Below, piece after piece: positions 1 to 7,973 of a DNA stretch of 64,000 bases (positions are counted from its first letter, which is position 1; every line of letters begins with the position of its first letter). The position numbers and the translations under genes are program-made. Source of the DNA: an uncultured Eubacteriales bacterium (GTDB lineage Bacteria > Bacillota > Clostridia > Oscillospirales > Acutalibacteraceae); the NCBI GenBank assembly GCA_934552855.1, contig CAKTEU010000007.1, positions 10,516-74,515 on the forward strand, given 5' to 3'. The notes below the pieces were generated by a model. The model worked only from the letters and a program-made list of their open reading frames with translations, was not told where the DNA came from and did not search any database.

Positions 1-822
1 CCGGTTAAAAATCAACAAACCGAAAAAGACGAAACCGCCGTAAAGGTTAAAAACCTTTTTTATTCCTATGACGGAAAAGAATATGTTCTCAAAAAACTCA
101 GTCTTAAAATTCAAAAGGGCACTTTTTTTGCTCTGCTCGGTTCAAACGGAGCGGGAAAAACAACGCTTCTGAGTCTTATCGGCGGACTGTTGAAAACGAA
201 AAAAGGGACGATTGAACTTTTTGGAAAAAACATTAACAAGTATAATCCGCAAGAACTTTACCGTGAAAACATTGCCGTTCTTCCTCAAAACTGCGAAGCA
301 ATTTTTGCAGGTCCGACTGTATATGATGACCTTGAAAATATTTTGAAAAACGAAAAAGTGGCGAAGAACGAGATTAAAAAACAAATCGACGAAGTGAGCG
401 GATTTTGCGAAATCAAAGACATTCTTTCGTCTCACCCGTATGACATCAGCGGCGGCGAACTTGAGCGTGCGGCTCTTGCGGCGGTACTTTTAAAAAGGCC
501 GAAACTCCTTTTGCTTGACGAACCGACAAAGGGACTTGACAACCTTTTCAAAAATCAGCTTTCAAAAAAGATTCGTGAACTTTGCAAAAGCGGCGTAACC
601 GTTGTCATGGTGTCTCATGACACTGAGTTTTGCGCCGAATACTGTGACGAATGTGCTTTTGTTTTTGACGGGGAATGTGTGTCGCAAAAAAATGCGCATG
701 ACTTTTTTGAAAAAAACTGTTTTTACACAACGGCGGCAAGAAGAATGATGCACGGAATTTTGCCGTCTGCCGTAACGGAAAGCGAGGTGCTTGAGCTTTG
801 CAAAAAAAGCTTAATGTGCTGA
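1..822 (+). CDS. ECF transporter ATP-binding protein, 3' portion (5' end outside window)
   Basis: Energises uptake in an energy-coupling-factor (vitamin) ABC transporter at the inner face of the membrane. The reading frame is open from base 1. The fragment shows Walker A (GSNGAGKTT, about 139-165), a C-motif (SGGELERAALAA), Walker B (LLLLDEPTKGLD) and the switch histidine (VVMVSHD). The first visible residues (PVKNQQTEKDETAVKVKN) look like a linker leading into an ATPase domain, so this is probably the second half of a two-domain CbiO-like ATPase, although a single-domain protein cannot be excluded. It overlaps the downstream S-component gene by 25 bases, which indicates coupled translation. 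Family assignment is sure; substrate is not visible. Confidence 0.9.
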   Translation, partial: PVKNQQTEKDETAVKVKNLFYSYDGKEYVLKKLSLKIQKGTFFALLGSNGAGKTTLLSLIGGLLKTKKGTIELFGKNINKYNPQELYRENIAVLPQNCEAIFAGPTVYDDLENILKNEKVAKNEIKKQIDEVSGFCEIKDILSSHPYDISGGELERAALAAVLLKRPKLLLLDEPTKGLDNLFKNQLSKKIRELCKSGVTVVMVSHDTEFCAEYCDECAFVFDGECVSQKNAHDFFEKNCFYTTAARRMMHGILPSAVTESEVLELCKKSLMC

Positions 823-1517
823 ACGTCGTTTCGGTTTTCTGCCTTTTTATTCTTGCTCCGGTTCTTGTGTTTCTCTCCTATAAATATTTAAGTTCAAAAT
901 ATTATTACATATCCGCAATCGGAATCATTTTTATTTCTGCTCTTCCGTTTTTTGTGATGTTTGAAAAGCGGAAGATTAGAACGACCGAAATCGTGACTGT
1001 ATCGGTCATGATTGCCCTTTGCGTAACGTCACGCCTTGCTTTTGCGTTTGTTCCGCAGGTGAAGCCGCTTTGTGCGTTTGTAATTGTGACGGCAATTGCT
1101 TTTGGCGGGAATGTCGGCTTTGTTACGGGGGCAAGTTCAATTTTTGTTTCAAACTTTGCTTTTGGTCAAGGAATGTTCACGCCGTTTCAAATGCTCGGAA
1201 TGGGGCTTGTCGGTTTTCTTTGCGGTGCAATTTTTCACGGGCGAAAGAATCGTAAAAACCGTGTTGCTGTTGCCGTCCTCGGAGGTGTGCTGACTTTTTT
1301 TGTTTATGGATTCATTGTTGACACCTGTTCGGTGCTGATGATGGCGAGCGATTTTTCGATGAAAAGCGTTCTTGCAATTTATGCTTCCGGCGTGCCGTTC
1401 AATCTTGTTCATGCCGGAACAACGGCGGTCGTTCTCTTTTTTGTTAACAAGCCGATGCAGGACAAGCTTTCAAGGCTCAACACTAAATACGGAATTTTTT
1501 CTTTGGAGGCGATGTAA
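798..1517 (+). CDS. ECF transporter S component (substrate-binding membrane subunit)
   Basis: A 239-residue, highly hydrophobic protein with about six membrane segments, typical of ECF S components (for example the stretch MIALCVTSRLAFAFVPQVKP followed by a glycine-rich helix pair). The S component binds the vitamin and docks on the ATPase/EcfT module. Start is a TTG at 798 because GAGGTG lies at 784-789 and the frame overlaps the ATPase end; no better ATG exists. The next two genes encode secreted DUF4430 proteins, a domain shared with transcobalamin and intrinsic factor, which suggests a corrinoid substrate (inference). Confidence 0.85.
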   Translation: MQKKLNVLNVVSVFCLFILAPVLVFLSYKYLSSKYYYISAIGIIFISALPFFVMFEKRKIRTTEIVTVSVMIALCVTSRLAFAFVPQVKPLCAFVIVTAIAFGGNVGFVTGASSIFVSNFAFGQGMFTPFQMLGMGLVGFLCGAIFHGRKNRKNRVAVAVLGGVLTFFVYGFIVDTCSVLMMASDFSMKSVLAIYASGVPFNLVHAGTTAVVLFFVNKPMQDKLSRLNTKYGIFSLEAM

Positions 1518-1539
1518 CGCGAAAAAAACAATTTCGGTT

Positions 1540-2280
1540 TTGCTTTCCTTTTTGATGGTGCTTCTTCTTTGTGCCTGCGGCAACGAAAAAAAGGAGAATA
1601 CAACCATTTCATTGCCGATATCTCAAACAGAAACGACGGTTCAAACAGAAAGCGAAAAATCTTCGCATTCAACAAATACGGTTTCCTCAACGTTTTCCGA
1701 AACCGAGACTACGGCTGCAACAACCGTACAAATCACAACCGCTTTGAGCACAACAGAACAGCCGACAGCGGAAAGTACAACAGAAAAAACAACGACCGAA
1801 ACCACAACAAAAAAAGAAACCGCAACGGCAAAAAAAACAACAGAGCAAAACACAATAACCTGTTTTGTTACCATTGATTGCAGAAATATTCAAAAAAATC
1901 TTTCCTCGCTCAAAAAAGGAAAGCAAAGCTTTGTTCCGAAAAACGGCTTTATACTTGAAAACGCTGCCGTAACGCTTTCAAAGGGCAAAACTGCGTTTGA
2001 CGCACTCAAAAAAGCGTGCGGGGAAAACGTCTGCACCGACAACTGCAAGTATTGCCAAAAAAGCGGAATTCAGATTGAATCGTCCTATACGCCGGCGTAT
2101 AAGTCTTACTATGTTGAGGGCATTCATCAGCTTTATGAAAAAGACTGCGGAAGCCTTTCCGGCTGGATGTATAACGTTGACGGAACTTATCCCGACGTTT
2201 CATCAAGCGTATATAATCTCAAGGGCGGAGAAAAAATTACGTTCGCATACACCGCTTCAATGGGTGACGATTTGACGTAA
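1540..2280 (+). CDS. DUF4430 (transcobalamin-like) lipoprotein; start codon unclear
   Basis: Predicted extracellular lipoprotein. A hydrophobic leader ends in a lipobox (LLLCACG, cysteine of CGNE as +1), followed by a Thr/Ser/Glu-rich spacer of about 90 residues (runs such as TTEKTTTETTTKK) and a C-terminal DUF4430 domain with the hallmark GWMYNVDGTYPDV and ITFAYTASMGDD. DUF4430 resembles the C-terminal domain of cobalamin carriers, so a role in capturing a vitamin for the adjacent ECF transporter is plausible. The start is a problem: a good GGAGG at 1505-1509 is followed by ATG-TAA in the wrong frame, and the natural leader (AKKTISVLLSF) has no ATG, GTG or TTG before 1540. The given start is the first permitted codon; it is a one-base frame problem, a non-standard start, or a sequence error. 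Confidence 0.75.
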   Translation: MLSFLMVLLLCACGNEKKENTTISLPISQTETTVQTESEKSSHSTNTVSSTFSETETTAATTVQITTALSTTEQPTAESTTEKTTTETTTKKETATAKKTTEQNTITCFVTIDCRNIQKNLSSLKKGKQSFVPKNGFILENAAVTLSKGKTAFDALKKACGENVCTDNCKYCQKSGIQIESSYTPAYKSYYVEGIHQLYEKDCGSLSGWMYNVDGTYPDVSSSVYNLKGGEKITFAYTASMGDDLT

Positions 2281-2329
2281 CCTTTTAGCGGTGTTCGAAA
2301 ATAAAAAGTTCTGAAAGGAAGTACACACA

Positions 2330-3139
2330 ATGAAAAACCTCAAAAAAGCACTTGCTGTTCTTTTGACTGTGCTTACGGTTCTTTCCTGTTTCACTGCTTT
2401 TGCTTTTGCAATCGACGGAAAAGCAACCGTTATGCTCAGAATTGAAGGAATCAAAGCCTGTCAGTATTACGGAAAAGTTACCGTTGACAGCGGAGCAACC
2501 GTTCTTGACGTTGTTAACAAAGCGGCAAAAAGCGATCCTTCGCTCACAGTAACCGTTGTTGACAGCAAGTACGGCCCCTACATCAGCGCAATCAACGGCG
2601 AAGCAGAAAAAACCTTTAAGGGCTATGACGGCTGGCTTTACAGAGTCAACGGAACAGAACCGGAGGTTGGCGTTTCGGCTTATACCGTTTCGGACAAGGA
2701 CAGCGTTACCGTTTATTACGGCGACCCTTACGGCGTTGGAATGCAGTACCCGACCGCAAACACAAGCGAGCTTGAAAACGGCAAAATTTCCTTCACAAGC
2801 CTTGACACTGTTTATGACGAAAGCTGGAATCCCGTTCAAAAGGAAAACCCGGTAACCGGTTATACTCTCACCTGGGAATACTCAGGCGGAAAAACCGTTA
2901 CCCTTACTCCCGATGAAAACGGCATTTGCACAATTCCGGAAGAATATCGCACCAAGGGCGCACACGGCGTTCAGATTGAACGTTATGCCGCAAACGGCTG
3001 CCCGACCGTTCTCAGATTTGCTCCGGATTTCTATGTGGGAGAAAAAACTTCGGACAACATTCTTGACGAGCTCATTGCAAAGCTTAAAGAATTTTTTGCA
3101 AAGATAGTTGAATTTTTCAAGTCAATCTTTAAAAAATAA
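2330..3139 (+). CDS. Secreted DUF4430 protein with amphipathic C-terminal tail
   Basis: 269 residues with a Sec signal peptide (MKKALAVLL-type start, hydrophobic core, cleavage near AFAIDG). Residues about 35-135 form a DUF4430 domain (GWLYRVNGTEPEVGVSAYTV). A middle domain of about 110 residues is not recognised. The last 28 residues (ILDELIAKLKEFF then AKIVEFFKSIFKK) form a strongly amphipathic helix that may associate with the membrane surface; no LPXTG or lipobox is present. The ribosome site is GAAAGGAAG, 10-11 bases upstream. It lies 49 bases after the lipoprotein gene and is followed by a strong terminator, so it closes this transport/capture operon. Function as a vitamin-binding partner is inference. 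Confidence 0.8.
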   Translation: MKNLKKALAVLLTVLTVLSCFTAFAFAIDGKATVMLRIEGIKACQYYGKVTVDSGATVLDVVNKAAKSDPSLTVTVVDSKYGPYISAINGEAEKTFKGYDGWLYRVNGTEPEVGVSAYTVSDKDSVTVYYGDPYGVGMQYPTANTSELENGKISFTSLDTVYDESWNPVQKENPVTGYTLTWEYSGGKTVTLTPDENGICTIPEEYRTKGAHGVQIERYAANGCPTVLRFAPDFYVGEKTSDNILDELIAKLKEFFAKIVEFFKSIFKK

Positions 3140-3150
3140 GATTTTACAAA

Positions 3151-3193
3151 AAACTGCCGCAGACGGATTTTCCCGTTTGCGGCAGTTTTTTTG
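3151..3193 (+). terminator. Rho-independent terminator of the ECF/DUF4430 operon
   Basis: Stem AACTGCCGCA ... TGCGGCAGTT followed by a run of seven T; it sits 12 bases after the stop codon of the DUF4430 gene. Confidence 0.9.
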
Positions 3194-3269
3194 TACCCGT
3201 TGAGCGCAGTTTGGTAACACTCGGTACTTTATAAGGCTTGAGAAACGTTTATCAAAACGCCAACACAGA

Positions 3270-3580
3270 ATTATAATCGTAGGGGCGGATTTTGTTCCGC
3301 CCGGAAAACCCCAACCTTTTGCACCACGTGAATTTGTCAGTAAACCGCACGGTTTTGTTCGTAGGGGTCGGACCCGTGCCGACCCATGAAACCTTGCTGT
3401 CTGTTCCGTATAAATTTATTGAAAAAATGTGCGGTTTAACCCTGCCTCCCTCCGGTGAGGGAGGTGGCAAAAATCGTAGATTTTTGACGGAGGGAGCGTG
3501 GGTTTAAGATGACGTTAGCGTGAAAAATCTCTCCCTCAGTCGACAAAGCCGACAGCTCCCTCATAGGATGGAGCCAAGGA
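3270..3580. repeat. Cluster of palindromic intergenic repeats
   Basis: Non-coding stretch with successive hairpins: GGGCGGA/TCCGCCC (3283-3302), GGGTCGG/CCGACCC (3365-3385), both introduced by CGTAGGGG; then CCTCCCTC/GAGGGAGG (3445-3464), AAAAATC/GATTTTT (about 3469-3485), and CTCCCTCAGTCG ... CGACAGCTCCCTC (about 3530-3562). Such GGAGGG/CCCTCC palindromes are common as dispersed intergenic repeats in gut Clostridia. Short reading frames across it on both strands are by-products of the repeat. The rest of 3196-3715 holds nothing else recognisable. Confidence 0.7.
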
Positions 3581-3685
3581 AAGGTTGCGCACGTTTTTGC
3601 AATAATTTTGCCTTACAAAAACAAAATGTCATTTTAACACATCATCATATGAAAAAGCACGTTCGTGGAAGCTTTGAAATTATAA

Positions 3686-3716
3686 AAAATCTCCGCAGAA
3701 AATTCTGCGGAGAAAA
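3686..3716 (-). terminator. Terminator of the Big_2 surface protein gene
   Basis: Perfect stem TCTCCGCAGAA/TTCTGCGGAGA; read on the minus strand it is followed by ATTTTTT. It lies just past the end of the gene at 3731. Confidence 0.85.
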
Positions 3717-3730
3717 AGTTTTAAAGCCGT

Positions 3731-5320
3731 TTAATAAGTGAAAATATAAATATCAACGTCGTTAATTTCTGCCGAAAAGTTTGTGTTGACTCTGAACGTT
3801 TGCGGTGCGGTAACGTCAAGACGGGTGATTCTTCCTCGGTTGTCAATTTTTGCCTTAACCGTTGTTCCGAGATAGGTTACGGTAATTTTTGAAAGGTCAT
3901 CGTCATCGGCAATTTGAAGAACGGAGAGGTTGATCGGCATTGCAACGGCTTTGTTGTAAACGCAGGTGTTGCTTCCCGTTCCGCTGAAATGAGCCTTTTC
4001 CTTAACAAGCTTCATTTCGATGATGTAACCGTTGCCGTCCTTTTTTGCACTTGCGGTTTCAACGCCGGCCGGGTCAAGTGAGCACTCCTGATAAAGCGGA
4101 GGAATAACTGCGGAAGGGCTTGATTTTCCGCCGATTTTTCCGTTTTCAATAACATAGTTCTTTTCGTTTTGAGAAAAGAATGTTCCGAGAAGCATTGTAT
4201 AGATGATTTTTTTTGCGGTGTCGGTGCTTTTGGTGATAACCATTGTCGGGTCGTTCACAACGCTCAGCTCAAAGTTTTGGGTGTTTTTTGCTTTGTTGAT
4301 TGCGTCGCAGTAAGCTTCAACAATGTTTTCCTTACCCTTAGGCGGCTCAAGCGCAGTGACTCGAACGGTTACTTTGCAGCTCATTTTAAAGCCGTTTTGC
4401 GTTGCGGTGATGGTTGCACTGCCGGTTCTGTTGCCGGTAACAATGCCTTTTTTGTTGACCGAAGCGATTTTCGGGTTGCTGCTTTTCCATGTGATTTTTC
4501 CGTTTCCGCCCATTACGGAAAGTCGCTGGCTGTTTCCGGCTTCAAGCGTGAGCGAGGAACGGCTGATTGAATGGGTATAAACCTTAACGTTACAGGAAAG
4601 CGTATAGCCGTTGACAGTTGCGGTAACGGTTGCTTTGCCGACTTTTTTGCCCTTGACGGTTCCGTTTGCATTTACATATGCAACGGACGGGTTTGAACTT
4701 TTCCACTGCGGTTTTTCCGTTCCGCCGTTGACTTTTAGGCGTGATTTTTGACCGAGCTGAAGATTAAGGCTTGTTTTTTTGAGCGCAGGCTTTAAAACGG
4801 TGATTTTGCATCTCATTGTTATGCCGTTTCTTGTTGCGGTGATGGTTGCTTTGCCGGGCTTTTTGGCTGTTACAACGCCGTTTTTGACTGACGCAACATT
4901 TTTGTTGCTTGTTTTCCAGCGTACTTTTCCGCTTCCGCCGTTGACAGAAAGGGTGTATTGATTGCCGAAATAGATGTTCTTGCTTCTGTCGCTCAAAAAC
5001 GGACTTACAACCCTGACACGATATGTGAAGGTTTGAGAACCGATTTCCGCCATGATTACTGCCGTTCCTTTGCCGTTTGCGTGAACGGTTCCGTCGCTTT
5101 CAACCGAAGCAACGCTTTCGTCGCTGCTGAGCCAAACCGCAAATGATGTGTCGGCCCCGGCGGGTACGGTTGTGATTTTTCGTTTGTATGTACCGTTGAT
5201 AAAAATATCCTGTTCTTCGCCGCTGAGTGAATAGCTGACATCGGCGGCAAAAAAAGCACTTGCTGCGCCGGTTGACGCAAGCATTGCAATAACCATTAAA
5301 ACAGAAAGAAGTTTTTTCAT
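3731..5320 (-). CDS. Secreted surface protein with tandem Big_2 Ig-like domains
   Basis: 529 residues. N-terminal signal peptide (MKKLLSVLMVIAMLASTGAASA). An initial degenerate Ig-like domain is followed by about three clear Big_2 repeats (motifs VRWKTSNKNVASVKNGVVTAKKPGKATITATRNG-like, recurring roughly every 75-80 residues up to about residue 315). The C-terminal 210 residues are an unrecognised, mixed alpha/beta extracellular domain. No LPXTG or membrane anchor is seen. Big_2 domains act as spacers or adhesion modules on the cell surface. An unusual point is that the AGGAGG (about 5350) is separated from the ATG by a perfect hairpin (CGGCGTT..AACGCCG). Monocistronic, with its own terminator. 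Confidence 0.85.
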   Translation of the reverse strand: MKKLLSVLMVIAMLASTGAASAFFAADVSYSLSGEEQDIFINGTYKRKITTVPAGADTSFAVWLSSDESVASVESDGTVHANGKGTAVIMAEIGSQTFTYRVRVVSPFLSDRSKNIYFGNQYTLSVNGGSGKVRWKTSNKNVASVKNGVVTAKKPGKATITATRNGITMRCKITVLKPALKKTSLNLQLGQKSRLKVNGGTEKPQWKSSNPSVAYVNANGTVKGKKVGKATVTATVNGYTLSCNVKVYTHSISRSSLTLEAGNSQRLSVMGGNGKITWKSSNPKIASVNKKGIVTGNRTGSATITATQNGFKMSCKVTVRVTALEPPKGKENIVEAYCDAINKAKNTQNFELSVVNDPTMVITKSTDTAKKIIYTMLLGTFFSQNEKNYVIENGKIGGKSSPSAVIPPLYQECSLDPAGVETASAKKDGNGYIIEMKLVKEKAHFSGTGSNTCVYNKAVAMPINLSVLQIADDDDLSKITVTYLGTTVKAKIDNRGRITRLDVTAPQTFRVNTNFSAEINDVDIYIFTY

Positions 5321-5508
5321 ATAAACATTGCGGCGTTATAAACGCCGAACCTCCTTTATTTTTTGCAAAACTATTTTATCACAAACCGTCAGAAAATAAA
5401 AGCCCCAAAAAGCGGAAAAAATCTGCAGCAAAAGTATTATGGGTGATAAAGAGATAAGTTTTACCAAATTTTTGTCGTGTTTTTAAAATTTTCAGTGGCT
5501 TTTCAATA

Positions 5509-5538
5509 TTGACAGCCTTTCATATTATGTAGTATACT
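5509..5538 (+). promoter_or_regulatory. Sigma-A promoter of serC-serA
   Basis: TTGACA at 5509-5514, 18-base spacer, TATACT at 5533-5538. Transcription would start near 5545, leaving a 110-base leader before serC. Confidence 0.75.
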
Positions 5539-5547
5539 CGATTTAAT

Positions 5548-5629
5548 TTCATTGAACCTTAAGTAATCTAAGATTATTTGGTTCGATGAAAAAAGCCGAA
5601 AAAATCCGAATCGTGTTCGGCTTTTTCGG
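5548..5629 (+). promoter_or_regulatory. Structured leader / possible attenuator of serC-serA
   Basis: Two consecutive hairpins. The first pairs TTCATTGAACC (5548-5558) with GGTTCGATGAA (5580-5590) and contains an inner TAATC/GATTA stem. The second can fold either as AAAGCCGAA/TTCGGCTTT (5592-5624), terminator-like, or as CCGAAAAA/TTTTTCGG plus CCGAA/TTCGG (5596-5629). It does not match a T-box or a riboswitch class I recognise. A regulatory role is inference. Confidence 0.5.
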
Positions 5630-5657
5630 TTTATTATATATTCAAGAGGTGTTATGA

Positions 5658-6743
5658 ATGTCACGAGTATTCAATTTTTCCGCAGGCCCTTCAATGATGC
5701 CGGAAGCAGTTCTTAAAAAAGCGGCGGCACAGATGCTTGATTATGAAGGCAGCGGACAGTCGGTTATGGAAATGTCTCATCGCTCAAAGGTTTATCAGTC
5801 GATAATCGACTCGGCAGAGGCACTTCTTAGAGAGGTTATGAACATTCCCGATAATTATAAAGTCCTTTTCCTTCAAGGCGGCGGTTCGTCTCAATTTGCA
5901 ATGATTCCGCTCAATCTTATGACAAAGAACGGCAAAGCCGATTATATAATCACCGGTCAGTGGGCAAAAAAAGCTTTTCAGGAAGGCTCACGTTACGGAA
6001 AAGCAAGGGCGGTCGCTTCGTCTGCCGATAAAACCTTTTCATATATTCCGAAAACCGATAGGTCTATGTTTGACAAGAATGCGGATTACGTCTATATTTG
6101 CATGAACAACACAATTTACGGAACGGTTTATCACACTCTCCCCGACACGGGTGATGTTCCCCTTGTTGCGGATATTTCATCGTGTATTCTTTCCGAACCG
6201 ATAGACGTTTCAAAATTCGGACTCCTTTTTGCCGGTGCACAAAAGAACATGGGTCCTGCCGGCGTTACGGTTGTAATTATCCGTGAAGACCTCATCGGCG
6301 AACCGATGGACATTACGCCGACAATGTTCAAATATAAAATCCATGCCGAAAACAAGTCGCTTTACAACACTCCGCCGTGCTACGGAATTTATATGATAAA
6401 GCTTATGCTTGAATGGATCAAAAACGATATCGGAGGCCTTGAAAACATGAAAAAGCTCAACGAACAAAAGGCAAATCTTATATATGACTTTTTGGATTCG
6501 TCATCACTTTTCAAGGGTACGGTTGAAAAGGAAGACCGTTCGCTCATGAACATTCCTTTTGTTACCGGAAATGAAGAACTTGATGCTCTTTTTGTTAAAG
6601 AAGCGGCCGAAAACGACTTTGTTAACATCAAGGGTCACAGAACTGTTGGCGGAATGAGGGCATCGGTTTATAACGGAATGCCGCTTGAAGGCGTTCAAAA
6701 GCTTGTCTCTTTCATGGAAAAGTTTGAAAAGGAGCACGCATGA
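5658..6743 (+). CDS. serC: Phosphoserine aminotransferase
   Basis: 361 residues, full length for SerC. Converts 3-phosphohydroxypyruvate and glutamate to phosphoserine and 2-oxoglutarate with PLP, the second step of serine synthesis in the cytosol. Diagnostic features: N-terminal FNFSAGPSMMP, phosphate-binding GGGSSQFAMIPLNL (about 74-87), the PLP lysine in AGAQKNMGPAG (K196), and the C-terminal VGGMRASVYNGMP. GAGGTG precedes the ATG. The stop overlaps the start of serA by four bases (ATGA), so the two are translationally coupled. Confidence 0.97.
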   Translation: MSRVFNFSAGPSMMPEAVLKKAAAQMLDYEGSGQSVMEMSHRSKVYQSIIDSAEALLREVMNIPDNYKVLFLQGGGSSQFAMIPLNLMTKNGKADYIITGQWAKKAFQEGSRYGKARAVASSADKTFSYIPKTDRSMFDKNADYVYICMNNTIYGTVYHTLPDTGDVPLVADISSCILSEPIDVSKFGLLFAGAQKNMGPAGVTVVIIREDLIGEPMDITPTMFKYKIHAENKSLYNTPPCYGIYMIKLMLEWIKNDIGGLENMKKLNEQKANLIYDFLDSSSLFKGTVEKEDRSLMNIPFVTGNEELDALFVKEAAENDFVNIKGHRTVGGMRASVYNGMPLEGVQKLVSFMEKFEKEHA

Positions 6744-7909
6744 ATATGAAAATTCTTACTCTTAATAAAATATCGGAAGTCGGACTTTCTCATCTTGAAA
6801 GAATAGGCTATGAATGCGGCAATAATGTAAACAATCCCGATGCTGTTCTTGTTCGTTCCGCAAGCATGCACGAAAGCGAGATTCCTTCTTCGGTCAAAGC
6901 AATTGCAAGAGCGGGGGCAGGGGTCAACAACATTCCCGTTGACCTTTGCAGCGAAAAGGGCATTGTTGTTTTCAACACTCCGGGAGCAAACTCAAATGCA
7001 GTTAAAGAACTTGTTCTTGCCGGTCTTTTGCTTTCTTCAAGAAAGATTGTTGATTCAATCGAATGGGTAAAAACCGTTAAAGATGAGCCGGAGCTTTCAA
7101 AGCTTGTTGAAAAGGAAAAAAGCAAGTTTGCGGGTCCGGAGCTTCAGGGAAAAACGCTCGGTGTAATCGGACTCGGCGCAATCGGAGTTCTTGTTGCCAA
7201 TGCGGCGCAAAGGCTCGGAATGAAAGTGCTCGGCTATGATCCGTTTCTTTCGGTTGAATCGGCGTGGCACCTTTCACGTTCAATTACTCATGCTCAAAGC
7301 CTTAAAGAAATTTATTCTTCATGCGATTATATCACGGTTCATGTTCCGCTTATTGAATCAACAAAGGGTATGATTGATAAAGATGCGATTTCAACCATGA
7401 AAAACGGCGTAAGAATAATGAACTTTTCAAGGGGCGGACTTGTTAATGACGACGATATGGTTGAAGCGCTTGAAAGCGGAAAGGTTGCGTCTTATGTTAC
7501 CGACTTCCCGTCCGCAAAAATTATCGGTGCAAAAAACGCCGTTGCAATTCCTCACCTCGGTGCTTCAACGCCCGAATCGGAAGAGAACTGCGCCGTTTGC
7601 GCCGCAGATGAACTTTCCGATTATCTTGAAAACGGAAACATCAGAAATTCCGTAAATTTTCCGAATGTTTCAACACCCCGTGAAACCGATTGCCGCATTT
7701 GCATCATTCATAAGAATATTCCAAACATGATTGCAAACATTTCAACTGCCGTATCCGGCGAAGGCTTCAACATTGAAAACCTGCTTAACAAAGCCAAAAA
7801 GGATATGGCATACACAATCGTTGACATCAGCCTTGGAAACAGAGACATTGATTTTGAAAGCATTTTCAAGGCGATTGACGGCGTAATCAGAGTCAGAGTG
7901 ATAAAATAA
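6740..7909 (+). CDS. serA: D-3-phosphoglycerate dehydrogenase
   Basis: 389 residues. Oxidises 3-phosphoglycerate to 3-phosphohydroxypyruvate with NAD, the first step of serine synthesis. Shows the NAD-binding GLGAIG (144-149), the substrate/catalytic motifs NFSRGGLV (Arg) and IPHLGAST (His), and a C-terminal ACT-like domain from about residue 315, which in this family senses serine. It lacks the extra ASB domain of longer SerA types. Having serC first and serA second, with no serB, is a common Clostridial arrangement. Confidence 0.95.
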   Translation: MNMKILTLNKISEVGLSHLERIGYECGNNVNNPDAVLVRSASMHESEIPSSVKAIARAGAGVNNIPVDLCSEKGIVVFNTPGANSNAVKELVLAGLLLSSRKIVDSIEWVKTVKDEPELSKLVEKEKSKFAGPELQGKTLGVIGLGAIGVLVANAAQRLGMKVLGYDPFLSVESAWHLSRSITHAQSLKEIYSSCDYITVHVPLIESTKGMIDKDAISTMKNGVRIMNFSRGGLVNDDDMVEALESGKVASYVTDFPSAKIIGAKNAVAIPHLGASTPESEENCAVCAADELSDYLENGNIRNSVNFPNVSTPRETDCRICIIHKNIPNMIANISTAVSGEGFNIENLLNKAKKDMAYTIVDISLGNRDIDFESIFKAIDGVIRVRVIK

Positions 7910-7924
7910 AAAAGCAAAAAAATG

Positions 7925-7970
7925 GCTGCCGCTTCGGATTCTTGTCCGCTGCGGCAGCTTTTATTTTTTG
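7925..7970 (+). terminator. Terminator of serC-serA
   Basis: Stem GCTGCCGC/GCGGCAGC followed by TTTTATTTTTTG; it lies between two convergent genes and may serve both. Confidence 0.85.
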
Positions 7971-7973
7971 TGT

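Noticed and set aside
1372..1515. N-terminal extension of the DUF4430 lipoprotein to an ATG at 1372
   Set aside because: It would overlap the S-component gene by about 145 bases and place a non-signal sequence before the lipoprotein leader.
3252..3507. Two overlapping 71-72 aa frames on opposite strands
   Set aside because: They are translations of the palindromic intergenic repeats, with no ribosome site or gene-like codon use.
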